Below are positions 1-9,119 of a DNA stretch of 64,000 nucleotides, piece by piece (within the stretch, counting starts at the first letter, position 1; every line of letters begins with the position of its first letter). Source of the stretch: Pseudomaricurvus alcaniphilus. Its GTDB lineage: Bacteria > Pseudomonadota > Gammaproteobacteria > Pseudomonadales > Cellvibrionaceae. The notes under the pieces are model-generated. The model searched no databases and was not told where the DNA came from. It saw only the letters and a list, made by a program, of their open reading frames with translations. The position numbers and the translations under genes were made by a program. The stretch spans positions 399,247-463,246 of the forward strand of contig NZ_JAAOIX010000003.1 in NCBI RefSeq assembly GCF_011440395.1, read 5' to 3'.

Positions 1-503
1 GCTTGATTCGCTGGTGTCGGCAGGAAAACCCGGAGGCTTGCATTGTCTACAAGCCGCACCCGGATGTGGCCGCCGATTTGCGCCCCGGCAAGATCGATAC
101 CGGCAGTCTTGCCGGACTGGTGGATGGGGTAGTGGTGGAGCGCGACATCCTGGCGCTGATCGACTGGTGTGACGAGCTGCACACCATCTCTTCGCTGGCT
201 GGTTTTGAAGCGCTGATTCGGGGCAAGGCGGTGGTTACTCACGGTGGTCCGTTTTATGCGGGTTGGGGGCTGACCCGGGATTTCGACAGCTTTCCCCGTC
301 GCAATCGGCCGCTGTCGCTGGCGGCGTTGGTGTACATTTTGCTGGTGGAGTACGGCCATTACGTCGACCCGGTTGGCGCGCGCCAATGTTCGCCGGAGGT
401 GCTGATTGAGCACCTGGCGCAACGCAAGGGGAGCCGCTATGCCCACCTCAAGGCCAGTGTGCTGACGGGAATATCCTGGGCGGCGAGAAAAGTGGGTCTG
501 TAA
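1..503 (+). CDS. kpsC: KpsC-like capsule Kdo transferase, C-terminal fragment
   Basis: The gene is cut by the left edge of the window. About 166 C-terminal residues remain, read in the frame whose first full codon is base 3. The remnant contains YKPHPDV, an ELHTISSLAGFEAL stretch and YAGWGLT followed by RRNRPLS, the C-terminal signature of the KpsC/LipA family. By family knowledge KpsC acts in the cytoplasm with KpsS to build the beta-Kdo linker on phosphatidylglycerol, the lipid anchor of group 2 capsules exported by ABC transporters. The two KpsS-like genes downstream on the same strand support the assignment. The start is outside the window, so nothing can be said about the N-terminal repeat of the transferase domain. 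Confidence 0.85.
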   Translation, partial: LIRWCRQENPEACIVYKPHPDVAADLRPGKIDTGSLAGLVDGVVVERDILALIDWCDELHTISSLAGFEALIRGKAVVTHGGPFYAGWGLTRDFDSFPRRNRPLSLAALVYILLVEYGHYVDPVGARQCSPEVLIEHLAQRKGSRYAHLKASVLTGISWAARKVGL

Positions 504-602
504 CCGCGCTGCTCAACGGTGCTGGTATGCCTGACATGTAAATTGATAGGGCCGGGTTTGCGGCGGCGCTGGCTACAATCACAGTCGGCGTCAAAAAATA
601 CG

Positions 603-1346
603 ATGGTAATGCACATGGTTTTACAATTGCTTGAGTACTGGTTTTACTGCTACTCAATGCTGGTGGCGATATACGTGCTGCTGGGCCTGGCGGTGGTGCA
701 GCTCAACCGGCGCCTGGGGCAGCAGAAAAAAATCCAGCGGCGCGAGCCTCGCGCCGGTGATGTGCGCCGGGATGTGCGCCAAAGCCTGCTTTCCCTGCTG
801 ACGTTATCCCTGTTTCTGGGGGCGGCCATCACCTTGCAGCAGGCCGGTTATGGCTGGCGCCCGCTGGCACCCGGGTGGCTCAATAACGGCTTGATGTTTC
901 TTCTCTCCCTGGTGGTATTCGATACCTGGTTTTACTGGGGCCACCGGCTGCTGCACTGGCGGCCTCTGTATCGGCGTATTCACGCCTGGCATCATCGCTC
1001 CGTGACTCCGACCGTGTGGAGCAATAACAGTGACACATTTCTCGATAATTGCATTATTCAGTCGTATTTCCTGCTGGCTATCTTTATCCTGCCAATAGCG
1101 GCGCCGGTGCTGGTGGCCCACAAAATCTTCGACCAGGTGACCGGCATGGTGGGTCACTCCGGCTATGAGTATTCGCCCGGGCCGCTGTCGCGTTTTCCCT
1201 GGCCACTGCTGGGCGTGACGTTTCACGACCAGCACCATCAAAAATTTCATTGCAATTACGCCACCCACTTCTCCTGGTGGGACCGGTTGATGGGTACCCT
1301 GGACCCCGATTACGACAGTAAATTAAAGGCTTTCAGCCAGCAGTGA
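603..1346 (+). CDS. Fatty acid hydroxylase / sterol desaturase family membrane protein
   Basis: This is a membrane protein of about 247 residues with the three histidine clusters of the di-iron fatty acid hydroxylase superfamily: GHRLLH, HAWHHR and HDQHH. Hydrophobic segments lie at the N-terminus (WFYCYSMLVAIYVLLGLAV), before the first His box, and between the second and third boxes. By family knowledge the histidines hold two irons that hydroxylate or desaturate a lipid or sterol-like substrate; the substrate cannot be read from sequence. I chose the ATG at 603 because residues upstream of it in the same frame look non-coding. A GTG at 519 and ATGs at 609 and 615 are alternatives, and no strong ribosome binding site decides. 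Its position between kpsC and kpsS suggests modification of a capsule or envelope lipid, which is inference. Confidence 0.75.
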   Translation: MVMHMVLQLLEYWFYCYSMLVAIYVLLGLAVVQLNRRLGQQKKIQRREPRAGDVRRDVRQSLLSLLTLSLFLGAAITLQQAGYGWRPLAPGWLNNGLMFLLSLVVFDTWFYWGHRLLHWRPLYRRIHAWHHRSVTPTVWSNNSDTFLDNCIIQSYFLLAIFILPIAAPVLVAHKIFDQVTGMVGHSGYEYSPGPLSRFPWPLLGVTFHDQHHQKFHCNYATHFSWWDRLMGTLDPDYDSKLKAFSQQ

Positions 1347-1377
1347 ATGATCGCTCTGGACTTATGTTTTACGGTGG

Positions 1378-2661
1378 ATGATTTTGGAATTAGTTAAGGA
1401 AAAGGTGTTTTTATTGTTGCAGGGACCGCCGTGTCGCTTCGCCTATCGGCTGGCCACTTGCATTGAACAGCAGGGTCACCGCTGTTATCGGATCAACTTG
1501 TGCCTCGGTGACTGGCTCTTCTGGCTGGGCAAAAAGGCGCACAATTACCGCGGCAATATCCAGCACTGGCCACTGTTCCTGAAAGAGTTTGTCCTTCAGC
1601 ACGGCATTACCGATATTATCTATTACGCCGACCGATTGCCCTACCACAAGGCGGCCCGGGACCTGGCAAACAACCTCGGCATCAATGCCGTCGCCTACGA
1701 GCACGGTTACCTGCGGCCCAACTGGATCACCGTGGAGCGCGGTGGGATGTCGCGGTTCTCCCATTTTCCCGATAGTGGTGAACACATCAAGGAAGTGGGG
1801 ATGAATTATCCCAAGCCCACGTCCCTGCCGGGCTTGTCCCATGACTTCTGGAAGGAAGCGGTGCAGGAGGTGGTGTTCAACCTGGCCAACTTCTTTGATT
1901 TTATCTTCTTCCCGCACTACCTGCCGGATAAGATTTACAACCCGCTGGTGGAGTACCTGAATTACATACCGCGCTTCCTGGGAGCGGGCAAAAAGCACAA
2001 GCGCACAGCCCAGGTGTTTGATTCGTTGCGGCGCTCGGGCCAGAAATACTTTGTCTTTCCCCTGCAAATGCAAAATGATTACCAGTTGCGGGATAACTCG
2101 CCCTTCAATCACCAGCTCGAAGCCATTGCTATGGTGGTGGAGGAGTTCAGCCAGCACGCGCCGGCGGACACGGTGCTGCTGTTCAAGATCCATCCGCTGG
2201 ACAACGGCATTGAGCCCTGGGATAAGATGATCGCGCGGCTGGGGCAGGAACATGACGTCGCCGACCGGCTGTTACTGGTGGACGGTGGCATTTTGAAGAA
2301 CATGCTGGCGCACAGCAGCGGGGTTATCACGGTCAACAGCACGGTGGGGGTACAGGCGCTGGAGCAGGGTAAGCCGGTCAAGGTATTGGGTTACGCCATT
2401 TACGATATCGACGGCATGACCTGCCAGAGAAGCATGGGCGAATTTTTCGCCGCGCCGGAGGTACCGGATAAAGAACTGGTGGATTGCTTCCTGCGCTTGC
2501 TGGGCGGCACCATCCAGGTACACGGCAACTTTTACTCCCAGCAGGGCCAGTTGACCGGTGCCAGCGAGGTTACCAACTGGCTGTTGACCGGCTCGGTCAA
2601 ATACTCGGATGCGTTTTTTGATCAGCCGCCGCGGCTGTTGAAAGACAAGGCTTACGGGTGA
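1378..2661 (+). CDS. KpsS-like capsule polysaccharide biosynthesis protein (first copy)
   Basis: The protein has 427 residues. Features typical of the KpsS/LipB family are FLLLQGPPCRFAYRLA at the N-terminus, GDWLFW, NYRGNIQHWP, YEHGYLRPNWITVERGG around residues 107-123, KIHPLDNG near 270 and a late HSSGVITVNSTVGVQAL with GKPVKVLG. The C-terminal part matches the nucleotide-sugar binding half of these GT-B-like Kdo transferases. KpsS adds the first beta-Kdo to the lipid anchor in the cytoplasm, and KpsC extends it. The start is the ATG at 1378. The stop overlaps the start of the next gene by 4 bases, so the two KpsS-like proteins are probably translated together. The length is slightly above the roughly 390-residue E. 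coli protein. Confidence 0.8.
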   Translation: MILELVKEKVFLLLQGPPCRFAYRLATCIEQQGHRCYRINLCLGDWLFWLGKKAHNYRGNIQHWPLFLKEFVLQHGITDIIYYADRLPYHKAARDLANNLGINAVAYEHGYLRPNWITVERGGMSRFSHFPDSGEHIKEVGMNYPKPTSLPGLSHDFWKEAVQEVVFNLANFFDFIFFPHYLPDKIYNPLVEYLNYIPRFLGAGKKHKRTAQVFDSLRRSGQKYFVFPLQMQNDYQLRDNSPFNHQLEAIAMVVEEFSQHAPADTVLLFKIHPLDNGIEPWDKMIARLGQEHDVADRLLLVDGGILKNMLAHSSGVITVNSTVGVQALEQGKPVKVLGYAIYDIDGMTCQRSMGEFFAAPEVPDKELVDCFLRLLGGTIQVHGNFYSQQGQLTGASEVTNWLLTGSVKYSDAFFDQPPRLLKDKAYG

Positions 2662-3917
2662 GCGCAGCAGCAACACAGCGATCTGTACTTTTCTTGCAGG
2701 GCCCATTGTCACCGCTCTATCGCCTGCTGGGGCTCGAGCTGCGGCGCCGTGGCTGCCCGGTCAGTCGGATCAACTTGTCCTTTGGCGATTGGCTGCACTG
2801 GCACGGGCAGGGCTGTTACTCCTACCGTGGCAGCCGAGCCAAGTGGCGCGGCTATTTACAGCGAGTGATTCGGGAGCAGCGCATCACCACCCTGGTACTG
2901 CACGGCGACTGCCGCTGGTACCATCGGCAGGCGATCGACGTGGCCCGGGCGCTGGACCTGGAAGTGATTGTCACCGAATTAGGGGCGCTGCGGCCCGGTT
3001 GGCTCACCCTGGAGTGGGGCGGCTTGTCACTCAACTCCTTCTTTCCGGCATCGGCAGAGCAGATTTGTGTTCAGGCTCAGGGGCTTGACGCTCCCGCCGG
3101 CCAACGCTTTGACTATCCGTTCTGGAAAATGGCGCTCTACGATGTCTCCTATAACCTGCTGAATTACTTTCTCTGCTTTCTGTACCCGTTCTTTCGCCGG
3201 CACACACCGCACAACCCGGTAATCGAATACCTCAGCTGGATTCCGCGCCTGGGTAGCGAGCAGCGCCGCAATGCAGCGGCCCAGCAGCTGAGCCGACGGC
3301 TGGCGGCGGAGCACACTGACTATTTTTTGTTTCCTCTGCAGTTAAACGGGGATTTCCAGATTCGGGTGCACTCGCCGTTTCACTCCCTGCACCAGGCCAT
3401 AGACCTGGTGCTGCATTCCTTTGCCCGCTGCGCGCCAGCCGTAAGTCGCCTGGTGCTGAAGCAGCACCCACTGGATTGTGGCCTCGATGGGCTGCAGCAG
3501 TACGCCCGGGCGGTGGCGGCCAGGCTGGGCATCAGTGAACGGCTGGATTATATCGACGGCGGTGATCTGGGTGAATTGTTGCGACACACTCGCGGGGTGG
3601 TCACGGTAAACAGCACCGTCGGTATTGAGGCGCTGCAGGCCGGCAAGCCGGTCAAAGTACTGGGTGGCGCCTTCTACGATATGGCGAAAATTACAAGCCA
3701 GGACTCACTCGATAACTTCTGGAGTGCCCCCACTGCGCCGCAACCGGATTGTGTGGATGCGTTGCTGCGATTGCTGGTTCAGCAAACCCAGGTGCCGGGC
3801 GCGCTCTACGGCGCGGCGGGATTGCAGAGCGCGGTGGACAATATGGCCGCGGCAATTCTGGCGCGGCCGTACACCCCCCTCAGCGCGCTGGGTACGCCGC
3901 CGCGGCAGGCGTATTAG
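2658..3917 (+). CDS. KpsS-like capsule polysaccharide biosynthesis protein (second copy)
   Basis: This 419-residue paralogue of the preceding protein has the same landmarks in the same order: FLQGPLSPLYRLLG, INLSFGDWLHW, YRGSRAKWRGYL, TELGALRPGWLTLEWGG, KQHPLDCGLDG, HTRGVVTVNSTVGIEAL and GKPVKVLGGAFYDM. The GTG start at 2658 lies inside GTGA, overlapping the upstream stop. EEGY/EHGY, normally conserved in KpsS, is TELG here, so the catalytic environment may differ from the first copy. Tandem KpsS-like genes suggest either two glycosyl transfers in the linker or one diverged, non-redundant enzyme. It is the last gene of the capsule operon and converges on the next gene with only 9 bases between stops. 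Confidence 0.78.
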   Translation: MSAAATQRSVLFLQGPLSPLYRLLGLELRRRGCPVSRINLSFGDWLHWHGQGCYSYRGSRAKWRGYLQRVIREQRITTLVLHGDCRWYHRQAIDVARALDLEVIVTELGALRPGWLTLEWGGLSLNSFFPASAEQICVQAQGLDAPAGQRFDYPFWKMALYDVSYNLLNYFLCFLYPFFRRHTPHNPVIEYLSWIPRLGSEQRRNAAAQQLSRRLAAEHTDYFLFPLQLNGDFQIRVHSPFHSLHQAIDLVLHSFARCAPAVSRLVLKQHPLDCGLDGLQQYARAVAARLGISERLDYIDGGDLGELLRHTRGVVTVNSTVGIEALQAGKPVKVLGGAFYDMAKITSQDSLDNFWSAPTAPQPDCVDALLRLLVQQTQVPGALYGAAGLQSAVDNMAAAILARPYTPLSALGTPPRQAY

Positions 3918-3926
3918 CCGGTTTGA

Positions 3927-4949
3927 TCAATCGATCAGCGCCACTGCCATGGTCGCCAGCGGTGCCACCAGGGCGCCCATCTGCGTAGCCTTGTCGCTGG
4001 AGGCGTTGCCATCCAGGGCGCGCTTCTTTACCCCCTGCAGGATGGCGGCAAAGCGGAACATGCTGAACACCATGTAGAAGTTCCAGTTGGGTATCTCATC
4101 GAGCCCCATGCGGCGGCAGTATTGGGCCACGTATTCTTCCTCACTGGGAATGCCCAGCGCCGCGCGGTCAATACCCCCGAGGCCGGCCAGCACACTGTCG
4201 TTGCTGAGGCGCAACTGCATGCACTGGTAGGCGAGGTCGGCAAAGGGATGGCCCAGGGTAGACAGTTCCCAGTCCACCAGCGCCAGCACCCGTGCCTGGG
4301 TAGGGTGAAACATCATATTGTCGAGGCGGAAGTCGCCGTGAGCCAGCACCACCCGACCGTCGTCCTGGGGCTGGTTGGCGGGGAGCCAGTCAATCAGCCG
4401 GTCCATTTCAGCGATAGTGCCGGTTTCCGCGGCCCGGTACTGGGTGGTCCAGCGGTTGATCTGGCGCTGGTAATAGTTGCCGGGCCGGCCGTAATCGCTC
4501 AGCCCTACCGCGTCCACGTCCACCGAGTGCAGGGCGGCAAGCACCCGGTTCATCTCGTCGAAGATAGCGCCGCGCTCGGCGTTGCTCATGCCAGGCAGGG
4601 CGGGATCCCACAGCACCCGGCCGTCGATAAACTCCATCAGGTAGAACATGCTGCCGATAATGCTGTCGTCGGCGCAGAGGTGATAGGCCTTGGCCACCGG
4701 CACATCGGTGTTGGCCAGTGCCGCCATGACCTTGAACTCCCGGTCCACGGCGTGGGCCGACTTCAGCAGTTCACCGGGCGGTTTGCGGCGCAACACGTAG
4801 CGGCCGCTTTGGGCGCTGATTTTAAAGGTCGGGTTGGACTGGCCGCCGGCAAATTTCTCAGCGCTCAGCGGGCCTTTAAAGCCGGCCACATTGGCTTCCA
4901 GGTAGCGGGCCAGCTTGTTGGTATCAAAATCAAAGTTTGGCTGTGACAT
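3927..4949 (-). CDS. Phosphotransferase-family protein (ACAD10/11 N-terminal-like, APH fold)
   Basis: The protein has about 340 residues and an aminoglycoside phosphotransferase/choline kinase-like fold. Visible motifs are GGQSNPTFKI (nucleotide loop), YVLRRKPPG with the ATP-binding lysine, HGDFRLDNMMF (catalytic loop, Asp and Asn) and DWELSTLGHPFADLAY (metal-binding DxD-like segment). In the family this module occurs alone beside, or fused to, acyl-CoA dehydrogenases that act on hydroxylated or branched acyl-CoAs. The next gene upstream is such a dehydrogenase. I chose the ATG at 4949 over an upstream TTG because an AGAGA sequence sits 7 bases before it. The likely role is phosphorylation of a hydroxyacyl-CoA before elimination and reduction; the exact substrate is unknown. 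Confidence 0.8.
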   Translation of the reverse strand: MSQPNFDFDTNKLARYLEANVAGFKGPLSAEKFAGGQSNPTFKISAQSGRYVLRRKPPGELLKSAHAVDREFKVMAALANTDVPVAKAYHLCADDSIIGSMFYLMEFIDGRVLWDPALPGMSNAERGAIFDEMNRVLAALHSVDVDAVGLSDYGRPGNYYQRQINRWTTQYRAAETGTIAEMDRLIDWLPANQPQDDGRVVLAHGDFRLDNMMFHPTQARVLALVDWELSTLGHPFADLAYQCMQLRLSNDSVLAGLGGIDRAALGIPSEEEYVAQYCRRMGLDEIPNWNFYMVFSMFRFAAILQGVKKRALDGNASSDKATQMGALVAPLATMAVALID

Positions 4950-4982
4950 CGGCAATCTCTATTTTGGTCGGGTTCAAGGGGC

Positions 4983-6206
4983 TTATTGCGCGGCGTATCG
5001 ATCGATGATTTGCTTGCCGAGGGCCATTTGGTGGACCTGGTCGGGGCCGTCAGCCTGGCGACACCAGCGGGCGTAGTTGAAGCCCTCAGCCATGCAGTAG
5101 TCTTCTGTCAAACCACCGGCACCGTGTATTTGCATGGCACGGTCAATGACGTTTTGTATCAACAGCGGCACGGTGGTCTTGCTGGCGGCGATCATGTCGA
5201 TGGAGGCGGGAACGCCTTCGGCGTCGATCTTGTGGCAAGTTTTCAGTACCAGCAAGCGCGCCATTTCGATTTCTGAAAACATTCTGGAGATGTCTTCCCG
5301 CACCGACTGGTGTTTGCTTAACGGGCGGCCAAACGTAGAGCGGGAGGCGGCCCGTTTGCAGGCCAGCTCCAGCGCCCGCTGGCCGGTGCCGATCAATCGC
5401 ATGCAGTGGTGCATGCGGCCGGGGCCAAGGCGGCCCTGGGCGATTTCAAAGCCGCGACCTTCTCCGAGTAAAACATTTTTCAGCGGTACACGCACGTTTT
5501 CAAACAGCAACTCGGCATGGCCAATGGGGGCGTCATCGTAGCCGAGAGTGGTCAATGGGCGGATGATCTTCAGGCCGGGAGTACCCTTGGGCACCAGTAC
5601 CTGGGTTTGCTGCAGGTGGCGATTGTTGTTGTCCGGATCGCTCTTGCCCATGACGATAAAGATTTTGGTGCGCTCATACATGGCACCGGTGATAAACCAT
5701 TTGCGCCCATTCAGGACCCACTCGTCGCCGTCTTTGACGATGCTCAGTTGCACGTTGGTGGCGTCACTGGAGGCCACTTGCGGCTCGGTCATGGCGTAGG
5801 AAGAGCGAATTTCACCGGCCAGCAATGGTTGCAGCCACTGGTCTTGCTGCTCCTTGTTGGCATAGTTCATAAAGACTTCCATATTGCCGGTGTCCGGGGC
5901 GTTGCAGTTAAACACTTCCGGGGACCAGATCACCCGGCCCATTACCTCGCACAGGGGCGCGTATTCAGCGAAGGTCAAGCCGCCGTGGTCGCAGTATTCG
6001 GCGTGGGAGGGCGGTACAAACAGGTTCCACAAGCCGGCGTCTTTGGCCTTCTGCTTCAATTCATCCATTAACGGCAGCGGCGCAAAACGGTTTTCGGCCT
6101 CGTGCAGTTGCCGCGCATAGGCCTCTTCGTTGGGGTAGATGTGCTGTTCGAAAAAAGCATTGAGCTTGTCCAGCAGTTGCAGGCTTTTGTCACTGTGTTG
6201 GTACAT
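4983..6206 (-). CDS. Acyl-CoA dehydrogenase family protein
   Basis: This is a flavoprotein of about 407 residues with the acyl-CoA dehydrogenase layout. AMTEPQVASSDATN and GRKWFITGA form the FAD/substrate middle domain, RVPLKNVLLGEGRGFEIAQGRLGPGR follows, and the C-terminal helical domain contains FGRPLSKHQ and QIHGAGG. It resembles the ACAD10/11-like, long or branched chain branch more than the short-chain enzymes. The ATG at 6206 follows a GGAG 6 bases upstream and is preferred to an upstream TTG at 6224. It is followed within 33 bases by the phosphotransferase-family gene and preceded closely by a histidine phosphatase gene, so the three genes form a probable operon for degradation of unusual acyl-CoAs. 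The electron acceptor is presumably ETF. Confidence 0.88.
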   Translation of the reverse strand: MYQHSDKSLQLLDKLNAFFEQHIYPNEEAYARQLHEAENRFAPLPLMDELKQKAKDAGLWNLFVPPSHAEYCDHGGLTFAEYAPLCEVMGRVIWSPEVFNCNAPDTGNMEVFMNYANKEQQDQWLQPLLAGEIRSSYAMTEPQVASSDATNVQLSIVKDGDEWVLNGRKWFITGAMYERTKIFIVMGKSDPDNNNRHLQQTQVLVPKGTPGLKIIRPLTTLGYDDAPIGHAELLFENVRVPLKNVLLGEGRGFEIAQGRLGPGRMHHCMRLIGTGQRALELACKRAASRSTFGRPLSKHQSVREDISRMFSEIEMARLLVLKTCHKIDAEGVPASIDMIAASKTTVPLLIQNVIDRAMQIHGAGGLTEDYCMAEGFNYARWCRQADGPDQVHQMALGKQIIDRYAAQ

Positions 6207-6240
6207 GAGGTTCTCCACGAGCAAGTGAGTGTGATGGTAA

Positions 6241-6912
6241 TCAGGTAAAGGTAATAGCGGCGTGTTTGTCCGCCTGTTGCAGGTGTGACACGTCGTTAAA
6301 ACTGTCCAGGGCGAAGCTCTTGCGGTTGTGCAATATGCGGCTGGTGCTGGTGTTGCGGATCTGCATATTGATCTCGCGAATACGCTGGTGGTCGAGTCCT
6401 AACACCGCGGCCAGCACCACCGAAATCGGGCCGCCGGAGGTCACCACCAGGGTGCGTTTGGCGGGGGACTGGCAGATTCGCTGGAAAACGCTTTCGACGC
6501 GCTGTTGGAAACTGTGCCAGCTGTCGCTGCCATCGGTGCTGATTTCACCGCTCATCCAGTGTGCCAGCGCCTGTTTCAGGTTGTCGTTGTAATCCTTGCG
6601 CGGGTTGCCGCTCTCCACGTAGAGCTCGGGGTGCTGTTGGCGCAGGGGGGTCAGCAAACCCTGGAAGCTGTATTCGTTGAGTCCCGGGTCGACGCTGTAA
6701 TCATGGTTGCCGCCATAGCCCTGGCTAAACGCTTCCGCGGTCTGGCGGTGGCGGACCATGCTGCCCATGATCACCGCATCGAAGCTCTTGCCCAGGCTGC
6801 GCAGGTGTTCGCCCAGCCAGCGAGCCTGTTGCAAGCCCAGCTCGCTTAACTGGTCGTAATTGTCGGCGCCAAACGAGGCCTGGCCGTGTCGGAGTAAGGT
6901 GATTTCTGCCAT
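6241..6912 (-). CDS. Histidine phosphatase (phosphoglycerate mutase-like) family protein
   Basis: The protein has about 223 residues and begins MAEITLLRHGQASFG, where RHGQ carries the phospho-accepting histidine of the histidine phosphatase superfamily. A second catalytic segment, VVTSGGPISVVL, occurs where such proteins normally have a histidine (SHG.. or TSGG variants are known). The ATG at 6912 has an AAGG 6 bases upstream and puts the RHG motif near residue 9, as usual; an earlier start at 6942 would add an unlikely leader. It is the first gene of the minus-strand acyl-CoA group, only 34 bases from the dehydrogenase start. The substrate cannot be inferred, but a role next to an acyl-CoA phosphotransferase is suggestive. 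Confidence 0.82.
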   Translation of the reverse strand: MAEITLLRHGQASFGADNYDQLSELGLQQARWLGEHLRSLGKSFDAVIMGSMVRHRQTAEAFSQGYGGNHDYSVDPGLNEYSFQGLLTPLRQQHPELYVESGNPRKDYNDNLKQALAHWMSGEISTDGSDSWHSFQQRVESVFQRICQSPAKRTLVVTSGGPISVVLAAVLGLDHQRIREINMQIRNTSTSRILHNRKSFALDSFNDVSHLQQADKHAAITFT

Positions 6913-6940
6913 GTGCTGCCTTTGGTCGAGATGCCGGGTC

Positions 6941-6946
6941 ATTATA
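6941..6946 (-). promoter_or_regulatory. Candidate -10 element for the histidine phosphatase/acyl-CoA operon
   Basis: On the minus strand a perfect TATAAT lies about 29 bases upstream of the ATG at 6912. The -35 region at the usual spacing is a poor match, so only the -10 element is supported. An AT-rich stretch lies just upstream (about 6967-6997). Confidence 0.35.
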
Positions 6947-7070
6947 GGTATGCAGCAGTGATCAGGAAAATTTATTTTTATTATGTAACTTTATTGATCT
7001 CGTGAATGCTGTGAGGCGCTGTGTGGCGTGCACTGCCACCGGGGCAGCCGCTCCCGTGGGGAACTATGGA

Positions 7071-9119
7071 TTATCTGTCCAGGCTGCTGACCCGGGCCTC
7101 GCTCTCCACCTCTTTGCGCACTCGCAGGGGAATATTGAGGCTGTCCCAGGCCATATCGACCACCGGGATCTTGACGTATTTGTCGCGCAGGGCCCAGCGC
7201 GCATAGCGTTCATTGAGCTTGCGGTACTTGAGGGTGGTGGTGACGGTCAATGGCGATTTGGCCCAGCTTGGCACGGTAAAGCTGTAGCGCACAATGTCGG
7301 ATTCACCGGCTTTGACCACGCGCTTGTAGGCTTCGCCGACCCGGTTGAACAGGTCGTGTTTCCAGACTTCCTTGCCGTGCCGGTCAATGGGTTTGGAGAC
7401 GTAGAAATAGGCGTCTTTATCGACGTAATTGAATTCGTCGATGGCACCGCTGGTGTAAACCTCACGCCCCTCGGCATCGAGCACGATAAACTCCAGCCAG
7501 GCTTCATTGATATCGATGGTCCCGCCGGGGAAATTGTGGCCGACGCCGTTGTTGCTGACGACAATATTGAGGCTCGCGGTCTCGCCCAGATAGTAATAGT
7601 AAGGCGCCTCGTCAAAGTTGCGCAGGCTTTCGTCCAGGGCTTGCAGCGTTTGCAGGGCATCGCGCCGATTGGGGCGCTCGATACTGATGCGCATTTTATT
7701 CGACTGCAGGAATTTAATGGTTTCCTGCAGGTGCTGCTGGTCGCCTCGCAGCAGCGGCAAGAAGGTATTGGCGGCGGCGAATTGGTGGGCGCGAACCTGG
7801 CCGTCCTGGTCGGCGGAGGGGTCACTCGCCGGTCGCAGTGGCATGTGGCAATCGTTGCAGCGCACCGCGGCAGCGCTGGCAAAACCCTCTTCGTGCTGCT
7901 TGGAATAGGGGCTTTCCAGCCAGGCGGAGTAGTCGTCCTGCATCTTCACCCAGCCCCAGTTGTTCATATCCTTGTCCATAAACTGGGTGTGGCAGGAGCC
8001 GCATATTTTCGGGTCCTTGAGCAGCGGTCGCCCCATGTCCAGTTTGTGCTGGTTCGGGTTCAGGCGTATCAACCAGCTGTTGATGCCGGTCAGCAGCGGG
8101 CCTTCTGCCTGGGCAAACAAATAGTCCTCGGCGGGCTGGAACTGGTAACTGGCGACTCCCTTCAGGTGGGGCAGTGATGCGATACCGTGGCAGCCCATAC
8201 AGGGGATACCTTCGTGGTTGGCGGTGGAGCCGGCAATGCCCCCGTGTTTACCACCCGGTGACAGCTCGCCGGTGAGCAGTGCGGACGGTGCGTGACAGCC
8301 CTCGCAGTAGCGGGTGGCGGTGATGCCCTTGTTGTCGGCCAACAGGGAAACGTTAGTGACATAGCTGGGGTCGGAGGCGGCGAGCATGTGGGCCGAGGCC
8401 TGCCACTGGTTGCCGATGTCTTCATGACAGGCCATGCAGCGGTGGGAGTTGGAGATTTGCCGGGCATCGATAAAGGTACCGCTGCTGGTTTCGGTCTGGC
8501 TCGGCCGGAAGGGATGGGGGCCGTAGTTGTACAGGTAGTTTTCCGTTACCGGTTGGTCGGAGTAATCGGGCTCGGCCAGCTGGTAAATAAAACTGGCGCT
8601 GGCAATGGCGACCTGGATAAACAGGTTGAAGCCCAATACCGTGACCAGCATGGGCCTGGTCAGGCTGGGAAATTTCGGGCCCGGCTGGTTTCTGCGATTG
8701 GCGGGCAAAAAGACGAAATGCACCAGCAGGTGCACTGTCAGCAGCAGGACAAACAGCAGGGCGCTGACAATATGGGCGTCCAGCAGCCACTGTTGATTTT
8801 CCCGCTGGCCGAACAGGGCCAGATGCAGGCCGCTGTAGGCAAAAATGATAAACAACGGCAGCGTGACTACGCCGCTCAACATGGAGGGCAAACGGCGGAA
8901 GCCCACGGTGCGGCGTATGTGGGTGATAAAGTAGGGCGTCAGTGCCAGGGCGGTGGCGATACCGGTGAGTGCGTGGGCAAGGACCGTCCACTGCAGGAAA
9001 ACCGAGTGTTCTTGCAGCAGGTAGACGGTAAGACCGCTGCTGGCACAGGCCACCAGCAGGGCAAAGGTTATGGGTGAATAGCCTTTTTCCGTGGCGAGTA
9101 AATCTTTAACCGGTCGCAT
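7071..9119 (-). CDS. Membrane-anchored pentaheme c-type cytochrome
   Basis: The protein has about 682 residues. The N-terminal 175 residues contain four or five hydrophobic helices with histidines (ALTGIATALALTPYFITHIRR, HIVSALLFVLLLTVHLLVHF), resembling small cytochrome b-type anchors. The periplasmic part carries five CxxCH haem sites, CMACH, CEGCH, CMGCH, CGSCH and CNDCH, at roughly residues 228, 272, 307, 373 and 421. A beta-rich C-terminal domain follows, with NNGVGHNFPGG and an extended tail. It fits the cytochrome c554/multihaem family as a quinol- or donor-linked periplasmic electron carrier; the electron partner is unknown. The likely ATG at 9119 lies inside the end of the upstream gene (overlap of about 14 bases), indicating translational coupling. 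Confidence 0.8.
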   Translation of the reverse strand: MRPVKDLLATEKGYSPITFALLVACASSGLTVYLLQEHSVFLQWTVLAHALTGIATALALTPYFITHIRRTVGFRRLPSMLSGVVTLPLFIIFAYSGLHLALFGQRENQQWLLDAHIVSALLFVLLLTVHLLVHFVFLPANRRNQPGPKFPSLTRPMLVTVLGFNLFIQVAIASASFIYQLAEPDYSDQPVTENYLYNYGPHPFRPSQTETSSGTFIDARQISNSHRCMACHEDIGNQWQASAHMLAASDPSYVTNVSLLADNKGITATRYCEGCHAPSALLTGELSPGGKHGGIAGSTANHEGIPCMGCHGIASLPHLKGVASYQFQPAEDYLFAQAEGPLLTGINSWLIRLNPNQHKLDMGRPLLKDPKICGSCHTQFMDKDMNNWGWVKMQDDYSAWLESPYSKQHEEGFASAAAVRCNDCHMPLRPASDPSADQDGQVRAHQFAAANTFLPLLRGDQQHLQETIKFLQSNKMRISIERPNRRDALQTLQALDESLRNFDEAPYYYYLGETASLNIVVSNNGVGHNFPGGTIDINEAWLEFIVLDAEGREVYTSGAIDEFNYVDKDAYFYVSKPIDRHGKEVWKHDLFNRVGEAYKRVVKAGESDIVRYSFTVPSWAKSPLTVTTTLKYRKLNERYARWALRDKYVKIPVVDMAWDSLNIPLRVRKEVESEARVSSLDR

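Noticed and set aside
3900..3930. Bidirectional terminator between converging genes
   Set aside because: Only 9 bases separate the stops and the nearby TGATCAATCGATCA palindrome is short and without T-runs.
7002..8177. 391-codon plus-strand frame opposite the cytochrome gene
   Set aside because: The minus strand encodes five CxxCH haem sites and membrane helices; the plus-strand frame has no recognisable domain.
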